Source of the DNA: Pseudomonas alloputida
Lineage (GTDB): Bacteria; Pseudomonadota; Gammaproteobacteria; Pseudomonadales; Pseudomonadaceae
Length of the DNA stretch: 64,000 nucleotides
Direction of reading: 5' to 3'
Assembly: GCF_021283545.2 (NCBI RefSeq)
Contig: NZ_CP128540.1
Coordinates: 5,119,501-5,183,500 of the forward strand
The notes under the pieces: model-generated
Database searches by the model: none
Told to the model about the DNA's origin: nothing
What the model saw: the letters and a program-made list of their open reading frames with translations, nothing else
Translations under genes and position numbers: made by a program
Shown: positions 57,679 to 64,000 of the stretch, in pieces
Numbering within the stretch: the stretch's first letter is position 1
How the letters are laid out: each line of letters begins with the position of its first letter

Positions 57679-58099
57679 GGGCCTGGCGCTGGCCCTTGCC
57701 GTCGCGGTGCTCGGCGGCTGCGCCACCAGCAAGGAAAAGCTGCTGCCCCACGGCGACAGCACGATGATGGACATCTGGCAGCAGAACGCCGGTGACGGCG
57801 GCGGTGGCGCCGGCCAGGTGGCACGCAGGCAATTGCTCGACGCGCGCCAGAGCCTGCGCCGGCCGCTGACCGAGATGGATGTACAGGCCGCGCCCGCCGA
57901 GCAGATGCGCTACACGCGCACAGCGCGCAACGAGGTCTATCGCCAGTTCCAGCGCCTGCCGAATCCCGACCTGGTGATGTACGTGTACCCGCACCTGGCA
58001 GGCACGGACCCGGTGCCCGTGCCGGGCTATACGACGGTTTTTCCCTTGTACCAGCGCGTGCAGTACGCCATGCCCGGCGAGCGCGTGGAGGACTACTGA
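57659..58099 (+). CDS. TIGR03751-family ICE lipoprotein, VirB7/TraV-like
   Basis: A 146-residue lipoprotein. The start MLSNLNKGLALALAVAVLGGC at 57659 has a clean lipobox (LGGC, Cys21). The mature part HGDSTMMDIWQQNAGDGGGG is typical of TIGR03751. It should anchor the outer-membrane core of the channel. Its last base is the first base of the VirB4 gene's ATG (TGATG). Confidence 0.87.
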   Translation: MLSNLNKGLALALAVAVLGGCATSKEKLLPHGDSTMMDIWQQNAGDGGGGAGQVARRQLLDARQSLRRPLTEMDVQAAPAEQMRYTRTARNEVYRQFQRLPNPDLVMYVYPHLAGTDPVPVPGYTTVFPLYQRVQYAMPGERVEDY

Positions 58100-60969
58100 T
58101 GCGCTGGAAACTCCCCTGGCCGAAGCTGACTGCATCCGACGCAGACGATGACGAGCAGCCGGACGGCTGGCAGCGCCACGTCGAGGCCCTGCGTCAGGCC
58201 GGCATCCCCGAACCCGGCACGGCGGTCCATGGCCACAGGCCGGCGACCGTGGCCGACGAGCAGGCGCTGTACGACGTTGCGCCGTCGTTCGCGGAATTCC
58301 TGCCCTGGGTGGAGTTCCTGCCCCAGTCGAAGTCGATGCTGCTGGAAGACGGGCAATCGGTCGCGGCGTTCTACGAGCTGGTGCCGCTGGGCACCGAGGG
58401 CCGGGAACCCGGCTGGCTCGCGCATGCCCGCGACGCCTTGGAGAACGCGCTCCAGGACTCGTTCGATGAACTGGACGAGAACCCCTGGGTACTCCAGCTC
58501 TACGCCCAGGACGAACCCAGCTTCGACCAGTACATGCAGACCCTGCGCGACTACGTGCAGCCGCGCGCCCGCAATACGGCTTTCACCGAGTTCTACCTTC
58601 GCTTCTTCGGACACCACCTGCGCGCGGTAGCGAAGCCCGGCGGGCTGTTCGAGGACACGGTGGTCACACGGCTGCGCTGGCGCGGCCAGACGCGGCGCGT
58701 GCGCATGGTCGTCTATCGCCGGGCCACCGGGCAGGCGAACCGCCGCGGCCAGACGCCCGAGCAGATGCTGAACATCGTCTGCGATCGCTTGTGTGGCGGG
58801 CTGGCGAACGCCGGCATCCAGGCCCGGCGCATGGCCGCGGCCGACGTCCATGACTGGCTGCTGCGGTGGTTCAACCCGCGTCCCACGCTGCTCGGCCCTG
58901 GGATCGAGGACCGCGAACGCTTCTATGCGCTGGCACGCTACCCCGACGAGACAGAAGACGGCGAGATCGAGCTGGCGAGCGGGCGGGATTTCAGCCAGCG
59001 GCTTTTCTTCAGCCAGCCACGCTCGGACGCGGATCACGGCACCTGGCACTTCGACGGCATGCCGCATCGTGTGCTGGTCACTGACCGGCTGCGCATGCCG
59101 CCCGGCACGGGGCATTTGACTGGCGAAACCCGCAAAGGCGATGCGATCAATACGCTGTTCGATCAGATGCCCGAGGACACGACGATGTGTCTGACCATGG
59201 TGGCGACACCCCAGGACATCCTCGAATCGCACCTGAACCACCTGGCGAAGAAGGCAGTCGGCGAAACACTGGCATCGGAGCAGACGCTCAAGGATGTGCA
59301 GGAGGCCCGCTCGCTGATCGGCAGCGCGCACAAGCTGTACCGGGGAACACTGGCGTTCTATTTGCGCGGCCGGGATGAAGCCGAACTGGACCGGCGCGGC
59401 CTTGATCTGGCGAACGTGATGCTTAACGCCGGTTTGCAGCCCGTGCGCGAGGACGATGAAGTCGCGCCTTTGAACAGTTATCTGCGCTGGCTGCCGTGCT
59501 GCTACAACCCGAGCCAGGATCGACGGAACTGGTTCACCCAACTGATGTTCGCCCAGCACGTGGCGAACCTCTCACCGGCCTGGGGCCGCAGCCAGGGCAC
59601 GGGCCATCCGGGCAATACGTTCTTCAATCGAGGCGGCGGGCCGATCACCTTTGACCCGCTCAACCGCCTGGATCGGCAGATGAACGCGCACCTGTTCCTG
59701 TTCGGCCCCACCGGCTCCGGCAAAAGCGCAACGCTCAACAACCTCTTGAACCAGGTCACGGCCATCTACCGGCCGCGCCTCTTCATCGTGGAAGCCGGCA
59801 ACAGCTTCGGCTTGTTCAGCGATTTCGCCAAGCGCCTGGGCCTGACTGTGAACCGGGTCAAGCTGGCCCCCGGCTCGGGCATCAGCCTGGCGCCGTTCGC
59901 CGACGCGCGTCGGCTGATCGAAACGCCGAGCGACGTGCAGACGCTGGATGCCGATGTGCTGGACGAGGACATGCCACCCGATGCATCGGCCATGGAAGCG
60001 GACGAGCAGCGCGACGTACTCGGCGAGTTGGAAATCACCGCACGGCTGATGATCACCGGCGGCGAGGATAAAGAAGAGGCCCGGATGACGCGGGCCGATC
60101 GCTCGCTCATCCGCCAGTGCATCCTCGACGCCGCCGAGCATTGCGTGGCCGAGAAGCGCACGGTGCTCACGCGCGACGTGCGCAACGCGCTGCGCGAGCG
60201 CGGCCAGGACCCAACGCTGCCAGAGATGCGGCGCGTGCGGCTGCTGGAGATGGCAGATGCCATGGACATGTTCTGTCAAGGCACGGACGGCGAAATGTTC
60301 GACCGCGACGGTTCGCCGTGGCCCGAAGCCGACATCACCCTGGTCGATCTGGCGACCTATGCCCGCGAGGGCTACAACGCGCAGCTCTCCATTGCCTACA
60401 TCAGCCTGATCAGCACGGTGAACAACATTGCCGAGCGCGATCAGTACCTGGGCCGCCCGATCATCAACGTCACCGACGAAGGACACATCATCACCAAGAA
60501 CCCGCTGCTCGCCCCCTACGTGGTGAAGATCACCAAGATGTGGCGCAAGCTGGGGGCCTGGTTCTGGCTCGCCACACAAAACATCGACGACTTGCCGCGC
60601 GCTGCAGAGCCCATGCTCAACATGATCGAGTGGTGGATCTGCCTGTCGATGCCGCCCGATGAGGTGGAGAAGATCGCGCGGTTCCGCGAACTCTCGCCTG
60701 CGCAGAAGGCGCTGATGCTTTCCGCGCGCAAGGAAGCAGGGAAGTTCACCGAGGGCGTCATCCTCTCCAAGAGCCTTGAAGTGCTGTTTCGGGCCGTGCC
60801 ACCGAGCCTCTATCTCGCGCTCGCGCAGACCGAACCCGAGGAAAAAGCCGAGCGTTACCAGCTCATGCAGCAACACGGCATCAGTGAACTCGACGCGGCC
60901 TTCAAGGTGGCCGAGAAGATCGACCAGGCGCGTGGCATCGAGTCGCCAGCCTTGGGCCTGCCGCAATAG
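58099..60969 (+). CDS. traC: VirB4/TraC-type conjugation ATPase (TIGR03744)
   Basis: A 956-residue cytoplasmic ATPase that powers pilus assembly and transfer. Walker A GPTGSGKS is at residues 536-543, a Walker B-like VTDEGHII near residue 793, and further conserved segments FWLATQNIDDLP and EWWICLSMPPDEVEKIARF near residues 830-860. The N-terminal half (LEDGQSVAAFYELVPLG and on) is the TraC domain. Full length and no lesions. Confidence 0.93.
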   Translation: MRWKLPWPKLTASDADDDEQPDGWQRHVEALRQAGIPEPGTAVHGHRPATVADEQALYDVAPSFAEFLPWVEFLPQSKSMLLEDGQSVAAFYELVPLGTEGREPGWLAHARDALENALQDSFDELDENPWVLQLYAQDEPSFDQYMQTLRDYVQPRARNTAFTEFYLRFFGHHLRAVAKPGGLFEDTVVTRLRWRGQTRRVRMVVYRRATGQANRRGQTPEQMLNIVCDRLCGGLANAGIQARRMAAADVHDWLLRWFNPRPTLLGPGIEDRERFYALARYPDETEDGEIELASGRDFSQRLFFSQPRSDADHGTWHFDGMPHRVLVTDRLRMPPGTGHLTGETRKGDAINTLFDQMPEDTTMCLTMVATPQDILESHLNHLAKKAVGETLASEQTLKDVQEARSLIGSAHKLYRGTLAFYLRGRDEAELDRRGLDLANVMLNAGLQPVREDDEVAPLNSYLRWLPCCYNPSQDRRNWFTQLMFAQHVANLSPAWGRSQGTGHPGNTFFNRGGGPITFDPLNRLDRQMNAHLFLFGPTGSGKSATLNNLLNQVTAIYRPRLFIVEAGNSFGLFSDFAKRLGLTVNRVKLAPGSGISLAPFADARRLIETPSDVQTLDADVLDEDMPPDASAMEADEQRDVLGELEITARLMITGGEDKEEARMTRADRSLIRQCILDAAEHCVAEKRTVLTRDVRNALRERGQDPTLPEMRRVRLLEMADAMDMFCQGTDGEMFDRDGSPWPEADITLVDLATYAREGYNAQLSIAYISLISTVNNIAERDQYLGRPIINVTDEGHIITKNPLLAPYVVKITKMWRKLGAWFWLATQNIDDLPRAAEPMLNMIEWWICLSMPPDEVEKIARFRELSPAQKALMLSARKEAGKFTEGVILSKSLEVLFRAVPPSLYLALAQTEPEEKAERYQLMQQHGISELDAAFKVAEKIDQARGIESPALGLPQ

Positions 60970-60984
60970 CAGCCGGAGAATGCC

Positions 60985-61737
60985 GTGAAACCGAAACGTC
61001 CTTCCATTCCTATGCCGGTACAGGCGCTCCGCCATCGGCGCTGGCCCTGGTTCGTGGCGATTGGACTGATCACACTGCTGTTGATCTGGCTCGTGTCCCG
61101 CGCACCCAGTGAACCCGCGTTGCAGGCTCCCGCGCAGGTCAGCACCGCGCAGGTGGCCGGGCCTCCCTGGCAGATGGGCAACGCGCAGGGCCGTTTCACG
61201 CTGACGCTCTATGCCGACCTCGAATGTCCGTTCTGCCGAGCGTACTTCCCGCAGCTCAAGCGCTGGGTGGGTGCCAACGCGGACGTAGCTCTGCAATGGC
61301 ACCACCAGCCGCTGGCCGCGCACGAACCGGCCGCCTCCGCCGAGGCACGCCTGGCCGAGTGCGCCGCCGAAAGTGGCGGGCATGCTGCGTTCTGGCAGGC
61401 CATTGAATGGATCTATGCGCACACACGTAGCGACGGCTTGGGCTTGCCCGAGGGTCTGCGCTATCCCGGCCTCAACCCAGCCGTCGAGCAGTGTTTGGCC
61501 AGCGAGCGACCGGATAGGGTGATTCGCGCTCAGGCCGAGGAAGCCACCAAGGGCGGCGTGACCGCGACGCCTTCGATTCGTCTGCAGGATCGCCAAACCG
61601 ATCAGGCAGTCGTGTTGCAGGGGCCGATCGAAGGCGATGCACTGCTGTCGGCCATGGACATGCTGGTGGCTGAGGATGCCGCCGCTCCACCGACCACCGA
61701 AATGCCTGCCGACGTTGTCGGCGACATGCCCAGGTAG
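60985..61737 (+). CDS. DsbA/DsbG-like thiol-disulfide protein
   Basis: A 250-residue bitopic protein with one helix (about residues 22-41) and a periplasmic thioredoxin-fold domain. The active-site pair is Cys81-Pro-Phe-Cys84 in YADLECPFCRAYFP, and the cis-Pro loop is GVTATPSIRL. It probably oxidises or isomerises disulfides in channel proteins. Its last codons lie within the first hairpin of structured RNA copy B, so the C-terminal sequence (PADVVGDMPR) partly reflects that RNA's needs. Confidence 0.88.
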   Translation: MKPKRPSIPMPVQALRHRRWPWFVAIGLITLLLIWLVSRAPSEPALQAPAQVSTAQVAGPPWQMGNAQGRFTLTLYADLECPFCRAYFPQLKRWVGANADVALQWHHQPLAAHEPAASAEARLAECAAESGGHAAFWQAIEWIYAHTRSDGLGLPEGLRYPGLNPAVEQCLASERPDRVIRAQAEEATKGGVTATPSIRLQDRQTDQAVVLQGPIEGDALLSAMDMLVAEDAAAPPTTEMPADVVGDMPR

Positions 61738-61839
61738 CCTGCGGTCTTTGAGGCTACGGCGCAGCACGCTGCGCTGACCGTCACCCGTTCGCCTCGCATC
61801 CTGGGCGCGAACGATCACCGCAGCAGCGGTGATGGATGC
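61708..61839 (+). ncRNA. Structured leader RNA, copy B, upstream of radC (radC-RNA-like)
   Basis: GCCGAC-GTT-GTCGGC (61708-61722), GTAGCC/GGCTAC (61734-61739, 61752-61757), GCGCAGC/GCTGCGC (61759-61765, 61768-61774). Then the pseudoknot: GTTCGC/GCGAAC (61787-61792, 61807-61812) with loop GCATCC (61796-61801) pairing to GGATGC (61834-61839), across the hairpin TCACCGC-AGCA-GCGGTGA. It starts inside the DsbA-like coding end and finishes 84 bases before radC. Position directly before a mobile-element radC gene is exactly where the published radC RNA motif occurs. Confidence 0.82.
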
Positions 61840-61923
61840 ACCTTGTTCCGTTGTTCCATTCCCTGGAGGGCCTGCCCTCCAGGGGCATGTGCGCTCTCCG
61901 ATTTCCCTGCCTGGAGGTTCGCC

Positions 61924-62418
61924 ATGTCTGTCGTCATCAATGACTCCTGCCTGGAGTCGCTTTCCGATATTTCTATTCAGAACGAGGACTGGATCGTTCA
62001 GCAAGCCATCGTGTTGCTGGAGCGGCGGGTTTTCAAAGCAGGGCCACGTCTTGAGCGGCCCGCAGCGGTCAGGGACTACCTTCGTTTGAAGCTGGTCGCC
62101 GAGCCCAACGAAATATTCGTCGTCGTGTTCATGAACAGCATGCACGCCGTGCTGGCCGTGGAGCCGATGTTCCATGGAACGATCAATGCGACCTCGGTTT
62201 ATCCACGTGTCGTGCTGCAGCGAGCGTTGCAACTGAACGCCGCTGCGGTCATCTTCGCGCATCAGCACCCCTCGGGCACCACCGAGCCATCCAATGCGGA
62301 TCGGTTGCTGACCGAGCAGTTGAAGACGGCCTTGGCGCTTATCGACGTGCGGGTACTCGACCATTTCGTGATTGGTCAAGGCGCACCGTACTCGTTCGCC
62401 GAGTCTGGTCTTTTGTAA
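61924..62418 (+). CDS. radC: RadC/YeeS-type JAMM-domain protein
   Basis: A 164-residue MPN/JAB-domain protein of the RadC group common on mobile elements. The start is ATG 61924 (MSVVINDSCLESLSDISIQN) behind GGAGG. The metal motif is complete: His113-x-His115 and Asp126 in HQHPSGTTEPSNAD. The DNA-repair role once given to RadC is doubtful; a nuclease or peptidase activity used in ICE DNA processing or anti-defence is possible. It has its own leader RNA and terminator, so it is regulated apart from the transfer genes around it. Confidence 0.92.
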   Translation: MSVVINDSCLESLSDISIQNEDWIVQQAIVLLERRVFKAGPRLERPAAVRDYLRLKLVAEPNEIFVVVFMNSMHAVLAVEPMFHGTINATSVYPRVVLQRALQLNAAAVIFAHQHPSGTTEPSNADRLLTEQLKTALALIDVRVLDHFVIGQGAPYSFAESGLL

Positions 62419-62423
62419 TCACA

Positions 62424-62447
62424 GCGGAGGCTTCGGCCTCCGCTTTT
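62424..62447 (+). terminator. Rho-independent terminator after radC
   Basis: GCGGAGGC-TTCG-GCCTCCGC followed by five Ts, 5 bases after the radC stop codon. Confidence 0.92.
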
Positions 62448-62561
62448 TCCATGCGACAGCACCGAAAAGGTATGCGGGGTGCCCGCGATGCGCATTGTTT
62501 GTTGGGGCGGCAGCGGGTTCGCGTTCGACTATGGCTCTGATCAACTTCCAGGGCACGCGAC

Positions 62562-63008
62562 ATGCCAGCATCTTTATTCCGCTTCGCATCCGGCTGGCGA
62601 ACCCTTGGCCTGGCCGTTGCACTGCCGGCATCCTTGGCCGTTTTCAGCCCAGCCACCTTCGCCGCCGATGTGGTGGTCGTCACCGACAGCCGCCACCCGG
62701 TCAAGACTATGGGTGGAGAGCGGCTGATCGAGCTGGATGAAGGCCAGCGCATCGAAGCCGAGCTTTCCGCACAGCTGCCCGCCGATCCCGAGCAGGCCAC
62801 GGCCATCGTCAAGCGCCGCCTGAACAACGGCGGTGCCGGCCTCCAGCGCCGCATCGCTTCCGCATACCAGGGCGTCGCCGACGCCTGGAGCCTGGGCGTC
62901 ACCAGCATTCCGGCAGTCGTGGTGGATCAGCGTTACGTGGTCTATGGCGAGCCGGACGTGGCCCGTGCCGTCGCGCGCGTTGCGCAACACCGGAGGCCGC
63001 AGCCATGA
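62562..63008 (+). CDS. TIGR03757-family ICE protein (PFL_4709 type)
   Basis: A 148-residue periplasmic protein: signal peptide (about residues 1-34, TFA|ADVV) and a thioredoxin-like fold with VTDSRHPVKTMGGERLIELDEGQ and GVTSIPAVVVDQRYVVYGE. It resembles TrbC/TraW C-terminal domains and lacks a CxxC pair. The stop overlaps the next start by 4 bases. There is no gene in the 114 bases between it and the radC terminator. Confidence 0.87.
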   Translation: MPASLFRFASGWRTLGLAVALPASLAVFSPATFAADVVVVTDSRHPVKTMGGERLIELDEGQRIEAELSAQLPADPEQATAIVKRRLNNGGAGLQRRIASAYQGVADAWSLGVTSIPAVVVDQRYVVYGEPDVARAVARVAQHRRPQP

Positions 63009-63952
63009 CCCGCCCCTTCGAGCGGATGCGCCTCCTGCGTGCTGGCGTGGCCTCAGTGCTGCTGCTCAGCGCCACGGGCAGCTACGCCCTCAACACCGCA
63101 ACCATCGTTGGCTCAGTGGCATCGCCAGACTGCCTCGAATACCGCGTCGTCGGCATCTGCTACTGGCTCTACTGCACCTGGACGGGCTGCACGGTGCGCA
63201 CGTCCATCAAAGTTCGCCACTACATCCCGGATGCGGTCGTCTCCAGCTACAGCAACACCGGCGAGAACCCCTGGGTCGAAGTTCGTCCGATGAGCACGCC
63301 CAACCCTTCGGCCCAGGCCGGCGGAGACGGCACCACCAACGAAGACCACGAGAACAATCTCGCCAAGTTCAAGAACGCGGACGTCATCGGCCACCCCGGC
63401 GTCGAGGTGTTCAACCAGTTCGTCTCATCGTCGGGCTACTTCTGCGAGGGTGCGGGTACGGCGTTCATGCCATACCTGCTCAGCACCCTGGACACGCTGG
63501 CCTGGCGCTACAACGTGCCCGAGATGGCCTACCCGGAGGCGCTGATTCCGGGCAGGCGCGAGGTCGGCGCGCGCACCACGCTGAACCTGTGGGGCAACGT
63601 GTATCCGCGCGGCGGCTTCCTGCACCAGGCCGACGACCACAAGGCTGGCGCCGTGGTGGCCCAGCGCGCCGGCGATGTCGTCACGCGCCGCGGGCAGATC
63701 CACGTCTACCAGCCGCTGCTCGCGAACTCGCGGCCCGGCTACTGGCCTGCCGGCGCGCTGATGGAAGGCGATGCCTCGACCGGCAAGTGGCAGGAACTCA
63801 CGCCCGTCCTGTCCTCGTCCTGCACGGTCTTCCCGCGCAGCGGCTTCCTGACCCAGGCCCAGCAAGGCGACTACGCCTGGGCGCTGTGGCGGCCTTATTC
63901 GTGCTGCGAACGCCGGGGCCAGGTGTTCCTCGGCAGCGTCGATTTCCAATGA
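63005..63952 (+). CDS. TIGR03756-family ICE protein (PFL_4710 type), TraU-like
   Basis: A 315-residue exported protein with a signal peptide (about residues 1-29, SYA|LNT). The mature part has many cysteines (SPDCLEYRVVGICYWLYCTWTGC, then GYFCEGAG and RPYSCCERRGQ), as in TraU proteins that need disulfide formation. This fits the two thioredoxin-fold proteins encoded upstream. Required for DNA transfer rather than pilus growth in F-like systems. Confidence 0.88.
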   Translation: MTRPFERMRLLRAGVASVLLLSATGSYALNTATIVGSVASPDCLEYRVVGICYWLYCTWTGCTVRTSIKVRHYIPDAVVSSYSNTGENPWVEVRPMSTPNPSAQAGGDGTTNEDHENNLAKFKNADVIGHPGVEVFNQFVSSSGYFCEGAGTAFMPYLLSTLDTLAWRYNVPEMAYPEALIPGRREVGARTTLNLWGNVYPRGGFLHQADDHKAGAVVAQRAGDVVTRRGQIHVYQPLLANSRPGYWPAGALMEGDASTGKWQELTPVLSSSCTVFPRSGFLTQAQQGDYAWALWRPYSCCERRGQVFLGSVDFQ

Positions 63953-63962
63953 GGGTACGGCG

Positions 63963-64000
63963 ATGAAGCGTCCTGAACTGATGAACCTCTCCACCAAGGC
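63963..64000 (+). CDS. Start of the TIGR03755-family ICE protein (truncated by window edge)
   Basis: Only the first 12 codons (MKRPELMNLSTK) are present, 11 bases after the TIGR03756 stop. In this ICE family the PFL_4711/TIGR03755 gene follows at this point. The identity is by position, with little sequence to support it. Confidence 0.6.
   Translation, partial: MKRPELMNLSTK

Noticed and set aside
59572..62379. A 935-codon minus-strand frame opposite virB4, dsbA-like and radC
   Set aside because: Same shadow effect. The forward strand has Walker motifs, a CPFC pair and a JAMM motif in three known genes.

Overview
The window joins two kinds of DNA. Positions 1 to about 21,100 are a chromosomal segment of a Pseudomonas putida-group bacterium. 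From about 21,150 to the right edge it is the left two thirds of an integrative and conjugative element (ICE) of the ICEclc/PAGI-2/PFGI-1 type, inserted at the 3' end of a tRNA-Gly(CCC) gene. The species assignment rests on the algU/nadB divergent pair, the tctED-opdH-tctCBA cluster, a PhaG protein that matches the P. putida 3-hydroxyacyl-ACP thioesterase as I remember it, REP-type palindromes and high GC. The right end of the ICE, its relaxase and probably its main cargo lie beyond the window.

Chromosome, left to right: algU (partial, minus strand, with a sigma-E-type promoter); nadB; a ygfX-like gene and sdhE; ygfZ; an HDOD gene; the TctDE two-component system, divergent from opdH-tctC-tctB-tctA and an AbrB-family gene, which together make a tricarboxylate uptake locus; a secreted 5'-nucleotidase; ung; an enoyl-CoA hydratase/isomerase-family gene; a tyrosine-rich lipoprotein; a diguanylate cyclase operon with a CWC protein and rsuA; phaG; and the tRNA.

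ICE maintenance module (21.4-34.0 kb): P4-type integrase, AlpA, ParA, a HicA-like protein, ParB, DUF2857, a STY4528-type replication protein, TIGR03761, DUF3158, SSB and topoisomerase III. The replication-protein gene appears to carry an origin inside its own coding sequence: a perfect DnaA box, five short iteron-like repeats including a 19-bp inverted pair, and an AT-rich stretch, all in the part encoding an interdomain linker. Three copies of a 23-bp palindrome lie just downstream.

ICE accessory-core region (34.0-45.5 kb): ten or so small conserved genes of mostly unknown function, then an adenine-methyltransferase-like protein and an SNF2-type helicase. Most of these genes have their own structured leader and terminator. 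Four leaders, including the one in front of radC at 61.9 kb, share a multi-stem RNA architecture with compensatory base changes. It probably belongs to the known radC RNA motif family, or is related to it.

ICE transfer module (45.7-64.0 kb): an MPF-G type IV secretion operon (PilL-like lipoprotein, transglycosylase, TraD, TIGR03747, RAQPRD, TIGR03758/03745/03750/03746/03749/03752/03751, VirB4/TraC, a DsbA-like protein, RadC, TIGR03757, TIGR03756, start of TIGR03755). One gene breaks it: a lower-GC, opposite-strand gene at 51,714-53,084 whose C-terminus carries an R-x4-H HEPN RNase motif. It is the best candidate in the window for an acquired anti-phage or abortive-infection function.
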